Shown piece after piece: positions 11,345 to 22,702 of a DNA stretch of 64,000 nucleotides (its first letter is position 1; each line of letters starts with the position of its first letter). The notes beneath the pieces were generated by a model. The model was not told the origin of the DNA and did not search any database. It saw only the letters and a list, made by a program, of their open reading frames with translations. The DNA comes from Gonocerus acuteangulatus (Eukaryota > Arthropoda > Insecta > Hemiptera > Coreidae): NCBI GenBank assembly GCA_946811695.1, contig OX328128.1, positions 26,196,701-26,260,700 on the forward strand, in the 5' to 3' direction. The position numbers and the translations under genes were made by a program.

Positions 11345-11660
11345 AGCAAAAAAGATTTAAACCAATTTTCACGAAATCTGTAACAGATATTTCATTGAAA
11401 ATGGGTCCATTCGTTTCTCTGCGTTAGAGAACCTATAAAATGTGTACCTGGAAGTCTAAAAATGGAAAGCCGTAAGCGCAACGGTTTTTGTCAAGCGAAT
11501 TTCGCTCGTAAAACAGTGTTCCAGTAGGCGGATTCTACTGGTTATCGAGTATGACATTTTAAATTAGAAAAAGTATTTTTGTACAAACTTTTATCGAAAT
11601 CGAGGCATTTTTAAGCCTGTGAGAGAACCGACAGACAAACACATAGTATATATATTAATT
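11345..11660 (+). repeat. Partial copy of the GCGCGGTTCC repeat family
   Basis: About 300 bp align by eye with 22380-22690. Shared landmarks are TTCGTTTCTCTGCGTTAGAG or its relatives, the GCGAATTTCGC element, CCAGTAGGCGGATTCTACTG, and the closing run AACCGACAGACAAACACATA. No coding content is visible. An (AT)n tract follows, as it does at 22666. Confidence 0.65.
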
Positions 11661-11685
11661 CCGGATTGTGTCGTGAGATCAAATT

Positions 11686-11686
<1 letters not shown>

Positions 11687-11744
<58 letters not shown>
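11687..11744. repeat. (AT)n microsatellite
   Basis: About 58 bp of alternating AT immediately left of the 11.74-kb inverted-repeat arm. Confidence 0.95.
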
Positions 11745-11747
<3 letters not shown>

Positions 11748-12127
11748 CATAAATATGGCAAAGGTCCCAATAATAGTACTCCAGATTCTTGCACTATTTT
11801 ATTTTTGATACGCCCTACATGTTTCGTGGCCTTATATATATATCGTGACCACACATAGGGTATGTACAATATAACAATATTATTTTTATTATTATATTTT
11901 ACATATAAAGTTTAGGGGTTAGTATAGGAATTTTAAGGTCACTCGGTGTATAATTATTATTAAATTTACTAAAATAAGGTATTAAAAATTTGTAAAAAAT
12001 GGTTTTAGGATTTAATGGCCCCTGAGGAGGTGGCATAAGGCCACGAAACATGTAGGGCGTATCAAAAATAAAATAGTGCAAGAATCTGGAGTACTATTAT
12101 TTGGACCTTTGCCATATTTATGAAAAT
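11743..12127. mobile_element. Fold-back Penelope-like terminal pair, 93-bp arms
   Basis: The left arm (11743-11835) and the right arm (12035-12127) are reverse complements over 93 bp with one mismatch. They contain CATGTTTCGTGGCC / GGCCACGAAACATG and TAGTGCAAGAATCTGGAGTA. About 200 bp of AT-rich sequence separates them. The right side carries a complete hammerhead-like core. On the left the CTGAGGA box is lost, and the arm ends in ATATATA instead. High identity points to a recent origin or to gene conversion between arms. Confidence 0.7.
12018..12058 (+). ncRNA. Best hammerhead-ribozyme candidate
   Basis: Stem I is GCCC (12018-12021) with GGGC (12055-12058), four Watson-Crick pairs. CTGAGGA lies at 12022-12028. 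Stem II is GTGGC/GCCAC, five pairs with loop ATAAG (12030-12044). GAAA follows at 12045-12048. Then comes the palindrome ACATGT, with GTA (12052-12054) as the putative cleavage triplet. One extra G (12029) sits unpaired between the CTGAGGA box and stem II. The same one-base offset occurs in the other copies, so it is a family trait. Minimal hammerheads of this type are known from Penelope-like element repeats. Self-cleavage of this sequence is inferred, not shown. Confidence 0.6.
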
Positions 12128-12502
12128 AAATAAATGTACATAAATAAAGGTCACAAATCATGGAATTGAATATATATATATGGACAGTTATATTCTGAAA
12201 GTACCGTTACTATTGAGAAGTTCGAGTGGCGTATTTATCGTAACTGCTCGACATAACAAAAAGAAGGTCAAGAATTTCTGAAAGATCAAGTAGGTCTTGG
12301 TCTGTCGATACTAGTGTTTTAATTGCAGCAATAGCTGTAGATTCTAGGACAAGCTTTATGACAATTACGTACCAGTTATTATTCCTTATTACCACTGACC
12401 CAGATTTAGGCATTTTAAGAAGGGATGTAGTTGTTGAGGTGTGATTCATCGAAGCCGTATCTCCGTATGGTTGGGATACACTATTCACTCTACGACTCTA
12501 CG

Positions 12503-12560
<58 letters not shown>
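12503..12560. repeat. (AT)n microsatellite
   Basis: About 58 bp of alternating AT with an early TATAAAT interruption. Confidence 0.95.
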
Positions 12561-12561
<1 letters not shown>

Positions 12562-12851
12562 TGTTATAGGTAGTTGGTAAAAGCTTTATTCAGTCCTCAT
12601 CATATATTTTATTTTCAAGTTACGGAATGTTAAATTGAACAAACAAAATTTATTTATAAGGACTTCAATTGTTTTGAAATATAATTTAGAAGAGGTTACC
12701 ATCGTTTAGCAGAAGCATGTCCCAATTTTTTTTTACCACAGAATTTGATTATTTTAAACACAAGCTTCTTTTATCAGCAGCACCTCGGCTTATTTTCGGT
12801 TGGCCATGACCACAATAGATTGTGAACTTGGTATTTCATATCTATTTTATA

Positions 12852-13636
12852 CTAGCCGTTACCCGTGGCGTGCCATGCTACGCCTACTTTCTGCGTATAG
12901 AAAAGCCTAAATAAATTAGACACCAAATAAGTATTATTAAAATCTAATAACACGAATCTGTTATGAACCCGTGGCCTCCCAACTGTGAGTCCTAGACGAC
13001 TTTGACCTAACCTATAACACCCCCCGTATCAAGACATACATGTATACCAAGTTTAGTAAAAATTGGTCTAACGGTGTGGATTTGTATAAGGGACAAACAT
13101 ACAGACAGACAGCTGGTAGATTTTTTTGACCTAGCCTACGGCACTCCTCAGATTAAGATCTACCTGTGCACCGAGTTTAGTCAAAATCGAACGAACGGTG
13201 TGGATTTGTATAAGGGACACACATACAGACAGACAGCTATAAGACGTTTTTGACTTAGCCTACGACACTCCCCAGATTAAGATCTACATGTGTACCGAGT
13301 TTAGTCAAAATCGGACGAACGGTGTGGATTTGTATAAGGGACAAACATACAGACAGGCAGCTGGTAGGCGTTTTTGACTTAGCCTACGACACTCCCCAGA
13401 TTAAGATCTACATGTGTACCGAGTTTAGTCGAAATCGGACGAACGGTGTGGATTTGTATAAGGGACAAACATACAGACAGACAGCTGGTAGATTTTTTTG
13501 ACCTAGCCTAGGAGATTTCTCGTATCAAGACCTACCATTATTCCAAGTTTGGTCAAAATCGGTCAAACGGTGTAGATTTGTATAAGGAACAAACAAACAG
13601 AAAAACAGACAGACACGTGATTTTTATATATATAGA
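12852..13636 (-). mobile_element. Helitron-like non-autonomous element, copy A
   Basis: Read on the minus strand the element ends in GGGTAACGGCTAG followed by T, i.e. a CTRR terminus at an A|T-type insertion site. Eleven bases before CTAG is a hairpin, GGCGT/ACGCC with an 8-nt loop (12867-12884). The other end is a TC (13635-13636 or 13619-13620 on this strand) before the conserved CACGTGTCTGTCTG. Two further copies (20998-21555, 59308-59951) share both ends, and their hairpin stems change in a compensated way. The middle is filled by a 124-bp tandem array. No Rep/helicase coding is present, so any transposition would have depended on another element. Helitron assignment is inference. Confidence 0.6.
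13007..13626. repeat. 124-bp tandem array inside Helitron-like copy A
   Basis: Five units start at 13007, 13131, 13255, 13379 and 13503, all exactly 124 bp apart. Each has CGGTGTGGATTTGTATAAGG or a close variant, then ACAAACATACAGACAGACAG. Units 2-4 are most alike, and the outer units are diverged. The two other Helitron-like copies have only two scattered homologous units, so the array expanded here. Confidence 0.92.
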
Positions 13637-13639
13637 TGA

Positions 13640-16500
13640 GATATGTTTTCTTTTTAATTCGTTTGCTATCCATTCTTTTTTAAATTAAAATAATTACTCT
13701 ATATTGCCTTATTAGAATTATTTATATTTGAGTATATTAATTAATTTGTTTTTATTTTCAATTTTGATACACTGTTTGACACAGTCCATTGTTGTAGGAA
13801 GCGGACGAGGTTGGCTGGACTGATTTTAATCACGAAACGGCACTGAATCAGATGATTATTGATACGAGTGTGAGTTATCACGAAGGCTCGACAATGTTGA
13901 TCGTTGCATCTTTTCGTTGTCGTCCCGGGAGTGGAACACCCAAAGCATGAATTCAATGTTTGTGTGGTGACTCTCGGGAAAATTTGCAACCAAACTTATG
14001 GTTCTAGTGACGTTTTGCATGTGTAAAAACTTTTGAATTGTTTGTTTTTAACTGTTTGGTATTCTATGCTTTAGTGTATTAGACTCTTTTGATGTTTTTG
14101 ATTTATTTTAAAAATTTCAGACGTTTAATCATTTTGTTTTAAAAAAAAAATATAAACATTTTTTTTTCGGTTTCATCCACGTTTTTCTTGTTTCACTTCA
14201 TCAATATGATTCTCTCCATTGCGACCTACTTATTTAGGCTTTCTCTTAATGTTATTTGTTGTTGTTTTTGGTGCACGTAAATGTTTAATAAAATAAATAA
14301 AAGGATAAAAATAATTATTTTAAATAATAATAAACAAAATATTAGTTTAATCTAAATGTTAGATAGTTTCTCTGCTTATATAAATGTTTCTATTCAATGT
14401 ATTTTTTCTTAGTAGATACGTATTAAAATATTTGTACATATTCTGTCTGTATAAATTATGTGTATTTTGTGCAGGTTTTTCATGAATATTTAATTGTTCA
14501 TGTTTTCTTTTTACAGATAAAATACAGAAGAATATAGGACAATGTTTGATTTAAATAATAGTCCATATCATAACAAAATAATTTTCATTTATAAACAATG
14601 CTTTGATAAATTTATTTGTCATTGGATTAAAGAAAGCTGAATATAATTGGCGTGTTTATTTATGGATTTTTTTTTTTTTTTTTTTTTTTTTTTGAGAAGG
14701 CCAAACAGTTTCTTCATGTTGGAAGGCGGTCAAGTTCAAAAAACCCGCGCAATCCAAAAATTCTGTAATGTAATCTTCATGCCTCTATGTTACTATATTT
14801 CTTGAAAGATTTTTTTCATCACTATTATTCCGGGGTTATATGTATTTACAGATCTCAAAAATTATTTAAAAAAATATTAATGTTGTAAATGTATTTTTTT
14901 CTTAATCTTTTGAGATAATAATTTTATGAAAAATAACATTTATTCCATCAGCTACCATAATCTTTTAATTTCTTCACTTTATTTTCAAACTTTTCAGCTA
15001 GAGCCATTATCATATAGATGAAAAATAACAAACCTCTATTTTCATTTAATATTTCCATATACGTTTCATCATTTTAACTTATGTCCTAATTATAATTACC
15101 TGAAATATTTTTGTTTCTGTCTTTATTTTAATTATTTAATATTGGCATATGCTCCTCTGATCTGAAATTTATTTACCAAAATACCCTAATGATGTATAAT
15201 GATAGTAATTAATAAAATCAAGTGCAGAAAATCGATTGTAATTGTATGACTGATTTTAAATATAAATTTAAACAGACGAGCTGTTGTGTAATTAAAAAAA
15301 TAATTAATTTTTATAAAACAAATACGCGGTACACAATCAGCAGCCCCCAGATCAGTGAAAACCATCTTCGTACTAATATACAAGGAAAAATATGTCAATG
15401 AAAATTTTAGTTCCAATTTTTTTAATTTTCCCCTAAGAAATAATAGTTATATCCAAATGTTTTGAAAGAATATGAGCAAATGAGATGTTTTTTTTTTTTC
15501 TTATAAATTAATAATTTTTGGTTTAAATTTAGGTTGTTACCATTTCAAAATCTGAAACATATTTGGACTATGCGTCAAAAATAGATTTCGTGTTCTTTCC
15601 CTAAAGAATCTGTCGACTTTTACGAGTCGAGTAATTTTTTATGTAATTGCATCAAAATCAAATACTCATAAAGTATTGCATTATTGTTTTTCCTGTTAAC
15701 TTCCCTATTGAGAATACGCTCAATTTATCTATATATTTTATAGCTAAATAAAGATTTCATGACCAACTCAGAAATGTTGATTTTGTGTTCAATCATATCA
15801 TTTTAAATAGTGCAATTTCTCTAGACTGCTTAGAGTTTGTCAAAATATATTGTTGTCACATCTAATCTTGGAGGCCGTCGTCATTGGCATAGGTCATACT
15901 TGTGATGGAGGCTTGAAACACATGGAATGAAAATGTCACTATTGTTTTTTTTCAAATCATTGTATTTGGTTGACTTAAATTAATTATTGATATTAAAATC
16001 ATAAAGAAAAGGTTGGATATTTGCCATCACTGACCTTAATTATACTATTTTTGTCCAAAATCTAATATTTGCAAGAATGAGAAGGACTAATACCGCTATT
16101 TTCAGTAAACCAGCAGCAACTCGTTAGATTTTCATACCTCACTGGAAGGAATAGAATTGTATCTCCCTTCCAAGATGGTGGCTTGAGACTCCCAGTATTG
16201 GATATGGTAATTCTACCGATGACGGATCAGCGAACTGTCAAGGGCAGTCCAAGGTCAGTCCCATTGTCTCTTTACGTATTTTCTCCCTGACTCCATTTTT
16301 TCGACGCTCTTCTCAACAGTTTTCAAATCCCTTCTGTCAGACAAACTAACCGGTAATTATTTTATTTACGAATAATTGCTAATTTCTTAATCAAACTCCA
16401 AAGGTATCTTTGTCGATCCTACATACTAGTTACTCAAAATAAATCTGATATGTTCACATATTTAAACATCTAGGTAAAAAAACGGGCTATGTCATATGCT
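13640..16500. other. Unassigned AT-rich stretch
   Basis: No gene is supported. A minus-strand frame at 13741-13989 (82 codons) is less AT-biased than its surroundings but has no recognisable domain. A poly-T run of about 27 lies at about 14668-14694. Confidence 0.45.
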
Positions 16501-16537
16501 GCCGAAAGATAAATTATAATATCGTCCCTATAATGTC

Positions 16538-16740
16538 AAACTATCGAATATGCAAATCGGAACAAACTAGAGAGCGAACATAATGAAAAAATGGCCTTAT
16601 TCGATACTTTATTTACGACATTAAAGGCTATTCTAAAGGGGTTAGAGTTGTGAATATTTGCGACAAGCCATATCTTTCAAAATCCAAGAGCAAAGTGTCG
16701 AATCTGAAAAACGAGATTTTGCATATTCGATGGTTTGACA
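16538..16740. repeat. Short inverted pair containing ATTTGCATATTCGATGG-like motif
   Basis: GTCAAACTATCGAATATGCA (from about 16538) and its near complement TGCATATTCGATGGTTTGAC (to about 16740) are inverted about 180 bp apart. A third copy, TTGCATATTCGATAGTTTGA, lies at about 19376. These look like ends of an unclassified repeat. I could not define full termini or a target duplication. Confidence 0.45.
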
Positions 16741-17562
16741 GGGGCGATATGACCAGAGGTGAGTTTAGCTCGAGTTCCACAAGAAAGTGGCCAGTTGCAG
16801 CAACATTTATAATTTTCGTATTTTTTATTTATTTATTCAGCTTTAACTTAACACTTCAATCATTAAATGTCCATTTCATCAAAAATAATTGTTATTTAAT
16901 TCTGAAAAGATCACAAAAATAAACATGATATTAATTTTATTTATTACTTTTTTCCCCCTAAATTTCCAACAACATTATGAAATTGTGAGACAATCTCAGT
17001 TCTGTGCATACCGATAGAAATGTAATTAAATTTTACAACTTTTTTGAGATTCGGCAGCTTGTAGAATATTTTTAGAAGAGTTGTGATTTCCAAAAGGTTG
17101 TCGCTAACTACACTTTTGTATTAACATAAACTTATTGAACAGATAATTGAGGTTTTAAAAAAGACACTTGTGAACATTTAAAGTAGCCTTAAAGCGAATT
17201 TGATGCTGATTTAAAAAATGTAAAGTAACGTTGAAAAATAATGTGTACAGGCAGAGAAAATTGAGTTTTTTTCTAAATAACTGAATATGTCTAGATCAAA
17301 AACAGATAGAAACTTGTGGTTTGGAACATTTAACTAAATTTTTGGTCTAGTTTCATGCCTTTGAGTATTGCCATCTACTTGCGATACCCCCTGTTTATTA
17401 TTTATTGCTAATGGTAGGGACGTATTACGAATAAATTACTCCGTGACGAAATTATTAGTTTTCCATTGCCGGCCGTAATGTTTTCTTCATTGCAACGGAA
17501 CTTTGACTAACTACGAGAAACAAGAAAATAAGTATTATTACTGTACTATTATTGGTACATTA

Positions 17563-18338
17563 CAGTAGAACCTCTCATATCCGACTCCTCCCGATATCCG
17601 ACCTAGTGCTCGTTGCTGTAGGTTGGGACAAAATCAGTTAAACCACCCTTCAGAAGGCTTGGAAAAAGATTTGACCATTATTGAAACAAGACGAAGCTGA
17701 GACTGAACATGAACCGACATAGACAGAAGCAGAAGTTGAAACAGACACAACAGAATAATTAAAAAATCTACAAATGTATCATCATGATCTCCAGATGACA
17801 GATGTAGAAGAGTGACGTGTTGAAGCTGATGTTTCAGAAGTTACCAATGAACATCTCAACGATGACTCAATCATTGTGCAGAACAAAGCCGTGGACGAAG
17901 AAATCGACTCGTATGAAGACGAAACCACCAGTTTCCATGTAGTGTCATTCTGCTGCTAAGGACACCTTCGACGTAGCGATGAAATACATCGAGCAACATC
18001 CAAATGCAACCCCAATGGATGTATACTTGGCAAAAAAAGTGGAGGGACACTTCCGCAAAATCAAGATGAAAAAAATTAAAACAAAAATCCATAACTGAAT
18101 TCTTTAAATAAAGTACGCTTAAATTTTGTTTATATTTTCAAAAGAGCACATGTTAGAAATGTATATAGCAACAGCTTTACAATTACAATACAATAAAGTT
18201 GCATTACAGTATGTACGGTACATTATAGCTGGTTTTATAAATTTCGCAGGCGTTTTTTTCCTCCTCCAGATATCCGACCTTTTGGCCGTTCCGACCATGG
18301 CCCGGTCCCGTCTTGGTCGGATATGAGAGGTTCTACTT
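17563..18338 (+). mobile_element. pogo/Tigger-type DNA transposon relic
   Basis: Terminal inverted repeats of 23 bp begin CAGTAGAACCTCTCATATCC (17563) and end with the complement at 18338, with one mismatch at the last base. The element is flanked by TA on both sides (17561-17562, 18339-18340), the target duplication of the Tc1/mariner/pogo superfamily. A second motif, GATATCCGACCT, occurs just inside both ends in direct orientation. Between the ends lie decayed remains of the transposase C-terminus. At 776 bp it is an internally deleted copy. Confidence 0.88.
17624..18098 (+). pseudogene. Tigger/pogo transposase C-terminal relic
   Basis: Broken plus-strand frames give WDKIS, a stop, then TTLQKAWKKI (from 17624). 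This matches the segment after the DDE catalytic core in Tigger/jerky-type transposases. Later, HSAAKDTFDVAMKYIEQHPN (from about 17945) continues as ATPMDVYLAKKV to a stop at 18096-18098, the usual C-terminal tail of the family. Several stops and at least one frameshift lie between. The DNA-binding and catalytic D, D and D residues are absent, because the element kept only its 3' coding end. It cannot encode a functional enzyme. Confidence 0.8.
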
Positions 18339-18344
18339 TATTAA

Positions 18345-19740
18345 TTAATTTTTGAACGAGATCTTAACCAAATATTACATTTAGATGACAATATCCTGAC
18401 TGCGTAAAGCAATATTGACTAAGAATTCTTTATATTATAATATTAAGAATATGTTTCTGGCTGTAATGAGTTCGGAGGTTGACAGGCCTTAAAAAAACCT
18501 TTAAAAAAATATGTCATTATTGTACCCCAGTAGTTTTAGATTTTTTTCTTAAAAATCCCGAACACCCGATGGGGATTAGTGGAAAGTACTCGTTCTACAG
18601 GCTTATAAATTCCCTACAAAAATGTTGAGGTATGAATTTCTATTGGACCATCTTAGTGATTGTTTTAGGTACAGACAAAAACGATTGAAGGTGTTGGGTA
18701 AAATCCATTCCAAGTTTTCTTAGCACATCCAAGCAGTACATGCTAAAATGATTGTTCATCTATTGACCGTAGACAGTGCCGATAAATTATGAGTTTTCTG
18801 TAATGATGGCGTATGAGCGCATACGACCAATCCATACTGGTGTGTTGGTAGCCCTGTAATGCCCGCATATTGTAGGGGGCCCATTGTACCTAGGGGTTCG
18901 GCCTCTATAAAATAATTGTTCGGACCCCTCCAACGCCACGCTTCTGCCGGCCGTGAGAACGTTCAACAGATCTTTATTCTTTACCGAAGATATCATTACT
19001 AGCGCCAAATCGTGACAAATAAATCGATAAGGGCGTTGCTTTATTGTGGATGTTGAGGAATGAATCGAACAAATGTCACATGCGAATCTTGTCAAATACC
19101 ACTCACTCACTCACTGACCTATCATTGTCCAGCCCAAACCACTTGATAGAACTGGAAATTTTGCTTGGACCCTCATTTAGAATGTAAACACTCGCTGAGA
19201 AAGATTTTTTGATTTTCAAATTTTTAACTATTTTTGGAGGGGTTTGCATTTTTAGTTGGTTTTAAAGAGAGCAATCACGCCCAGGCAGCATGCGTTGCTA
19301 GGGCGAAAACAGGTCAGCTGTTACCTATTACTTCGTCAAGGGATAGAACATGTTAGTTCTCTAGTTAGCTCCGATTTGCATATTCGATAGTTTGACATGG
19401 TACGCACGAAATGTACCACTCTTCTATCGTCAGTTCTTCCTAGCGTCGGTCTTTTAAAGCGTCATCCAATCCCAAACTCTCAACTCATAAAGTTCAAATC
19501 TCCTATTCACTACTGACCTTCCGATCTTTATATTCCGTGCCAACAAATAGCTTATTTTGAAAAATCCGCTTATCGCTAACGCCAAAACCCCTGTCTGCCC
19601 GCCACTCGTGATTCCCAGCACTTCTGCCACCTCTATCCGTGTAAACATCATTGAACTCTTCAAAACAGCAATAATATTAATAATAGTGACGCCTAACTGT
19701 GAAATGCAAAATTATTGTTGGGATAGTTGTAAAGATGTTT
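18345..19740. other. Unassigned stretch with one moderate frame
   Basis: A minus-strand frame of 107 codons at 18787-19110 lies in sequence with higher GC than its surroundings. I recognise no domain in it and see no partner exons. The rest is AT-rich with no clear feature beyond the repeat motif near 19376. Confidence 0.45.
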
Positions 19741-19753
19741 GATTATTTTTCTA

Positions 19754-20100
19754 CACCCTGGAGGTAAAGGACACCCTGCACATATTTGTAATTGTTCAGG
19801 AAAGCCAATTTTCCATAACTTTTAACTATTAAAATTTGTTTCATCGTTACTTATAGAAACAGTTTAAACAATATTTCTCACATTGTTATTGGCATTGATC
19901 ATAGTCAAACAAAACCAAGTCTTCCACTCGGTTCCTTTTACCTCTAATGAAAACGGGCATGGTTTTATTTTTCACTGTCTTATCTTCGTTATTTATAGGA
20001 ACAGGACACAGTGATAGTATTGTAGAGACCGAAACATCCACATTATGAAGATGGTGTTGTAATTTTAATAAAGAAAATGGACATGGTGTCCTTTACCTCT
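19754..20100. repeat. Short inverted pair around 19.75 and 20.09 kb
   Basis: CCCTGGAGGTAAAGGACACC (about 19758) and its near complement GGTGTCCTTTACCTCTGGGG (about 20079) are inverted about 300 bp apart, with GACCGAAACATCC between them at about 20028. The layout echoes the Penelope-like fold-backs elsewhere, but the CTGANGA box is not clear, so the assignment is weak. Confidence 0.4.
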
Positions 20101-20157
20101 GGGGTACAGATTCATTTCTTGCAAATTGGACGCACAGTTTTTATATTTGTTGCCTTG

Positions 20158-20323
20158 TTGAAGATTCGCTTATTGGACGCTGATCCTGTGGGATGCAATT
20201 GTTGAGTTCAGGAATAAGAACGCTTTTGTTCTATTGGTTTCCCTGTTGAACATTCGCTTATTGGACGCTGATCCTGTGGGATGCAATTGTTGAGTTCAGG
20301 AATAAGAACGCTTTTGTTCTATT
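20158..20323. repeat. 88-bp tandem duplication
   Basis: Two copies begin at 20158 and 20246 (both TTGAA then ATTCGCTTATTGGACGCTGA). They are nearly identical through AATAAGAACGCTTTTGTTCT. A recent local duplication with no coding content. Confidence 0.9.
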
Positions 20324-20997
20324 TGTTGCCACTACGATTCACGACCTTGTTTAATTCTTTAGTAGCATCCTATTGGAAAGGGACGAGAAAGCATATTAGA
20401 AAGTACCATCCAGTCTGACAGCTTACGCGTCACCGATCGAAGAAAAAGAACAAACACAGGCCCAGAGAAAAAGAAAATGAAAAAAAACCCCTAAGATTTT
20501 GAGCTTGAAAAAGAAGAAGTCTTTAAGAGAAGGATATCAGTAAGAGAGTACGTCCGGGCACAGTTGGGTCATCACTACCTTGTACCGTACTCATTTCAGC
20601 AATCCGTTACTTGGGGTAGCGGCGTTCTAAATCGACGCCCTCCTAGCATTCTCTCCCGATGCAGTCCTCCACGCACATAATCAGCTTTTTACAAACTCCA
20701 TCTTCCTCTTCAAAGGACTATAGACCCCAAAAACTTCTTACGACAAACAAGTATTTGTAGATATTGAAGTCCTCCATGAATGAGCTCGTTTACATAGCAG
20801 AATATTTTAGTCAATCCCTTAAACAGGCCGGTCAGTTTGGCCATGTTTCAAAACCGATTTCAATTCATTTTGTTTTAAATGACAGCTAATAAAATTTAAA
20901 ACAACTTTGTCTAGCCAGATTTTTGTTTTTCGTTTCCCCTGCTTATTAAATGTCGTGTAAATGATTCAAGAACTTTTACAATGTATTTATATAAAAA

Positions 20998-21555
20998 TCA
21001 CGTGTCTGTCTGTTTGTCCGTATGTCTGTTCGTTCCTTAATCTACACCGTTTGATAGATTTTGACCAAACTTGGCACACAGATAGGTCTTGATACGGGAA
21101 ATCTCCTAGGCTAGATCAAAATAGTCAAATTTCAAAATTTGGTCAAAAGGTCAAAAGTTTTGTTCAAGAAAAATTTGCTACACTGAACCACTTAGATTCC
21201 GTCGGCCATTTTGAATAATGTATCAAATGTATTTGTTGATGTTCTTGATAATTAGAATAACTCGAACTCATTGATGACTTTACATCATTATATAATCATG
21301 TAATGCAGTTTACTTCAATTTTATATCAACAGTCACAGCCTATCTAATGAGCGCTGGCCTTTCTTTGATAAGAGCTATCTAGTCGCCGGCTGTGCAGCTG
21401 GCCTCTGCCGGGTACATTATGAATCACTAGACAGATGTAAACAAATTCACACCGTTTGACCGATTTTGACGTAATTGGGTATATAAGTAGATCATGATAC
21501 GGGGAGAGTCATAGGCAGAAAGTAGGTGTAGCATGGCACACTGGGTAACAGCTAG
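20998..21555 (+). mobile_element. Helitron-like non-autonomous element, copy B
   Basis: Begins TCACGTGTCTGTCTGTTTGT (20998) and ends GGGTAACAGCTAG followed by T (21556). The subterminal hairpin is GGTGT with ACACT (21525-21542), including one G-T pair, nine bases before CTAG. The interior is shared with copy C, for example the CAAAATTTGGTCAAAAGGTC segment and the ATTTGTTGATGTTCTTGATA segment. It carries no protein-coding sequence. The exact 5' end could lie up to about 15 bp upstream, since TATATAAAAA is shared with copy A. Confidence 0.6.
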
Positions 21556-21599
21556 TTCAATATAAAATAATATTTCATTTTTCATCTAACTTAATATCA

Positions 21600-22661
21600 G
21601 CACTGATATCATTGAAACTAAACATTCAAAACCTGATTAGAGATGGAAAAAAGTCCGATTCGGAGGAACTGCGTCATCTTAGCGCGGTTCCGTTCTTATC
21701 TCTAGTGTTTATGAAGGTATAGAATAGAAGCAGTTATTACTTTGTTTAGATCAATAGCGAAACAGCTATCCAAATGAAATCTCAAACAAACCAGTCTTGA
21801 AAGGTCTTGATTTACAATCTTACCTGTATGGGTCAGCTATCCCATAAGTCGGGCAGAAAGGCCTCCGCTCAGAGGCATTTGGAAAGCCTTGGGATCTTTC
21901 TCTTTGAACGCTACATTTTCAACAATAAATTGATCTTCTTATTTTACTTAATCTGTTTTATTGTCAAATACATTATCCGACTATAAGCAATTTAAAAATA
22001 ACAAGGAATAAAACAGACAAAAAGAACCGCTCGAATAAACGAAATCAATTACTTTAAAGTTTTAAGCACTTATTTCTCCGATTGACATCGCCTAATCAAA
22101 ACTTTCATTAGAACCATTTTTGTAGAGCATTTAGTGAGCTTTCTAATGGTAATCTTACGTTTCGCAAGATTCTCAACCTTTTTCGAAATATTAAGGAAAG
22201 TATACAAAGTTAACAAAACTTTTTATGTCTGTTAATAAAATATTTTATTCTAACCCTTCCTTAACTCCAAACGTAACAAAAATTTCAACATATTAGTTTT
22301 AATGAAAGTAGAACATGCAGAAAATATTTCAACTGAATCCCATGATTCTAAGTACCCAAACCAAAAACGGTATTCAAAAACTATTTTTCTAATTTTCTCG
22401 AAAACGGTTAAAGCTATCGCCTTGAAAATGGTTTCATTCGTTTCCCTAGCCCAAGAAACCAATAAAACGAGTACTTACAAGCTTATGAACTCAAAAACGT
22501 AGGCGTTACGATTTTTTTTGCGCGAATTTCGCCCCAAACGCCATCTTCCAGTGGGTGGATTCTGCTGGTTAACGAACTTGACCTTTTAAATTGGAAGACG
22601 GATTTTTGTACCAAATTTCATCACAATCGGACCATTAGGGAAGCCAGAAATGAGCGAACAG

Positions 22662-22702
<41 letters not shown>

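Noticed and set aside
16715..16740. Octamer-type (ATTTGCAT) regulatory site
   Set aside because: The word recurs within a short inverted repeat, so it is better explained as repeat sequence than as a promoter element.
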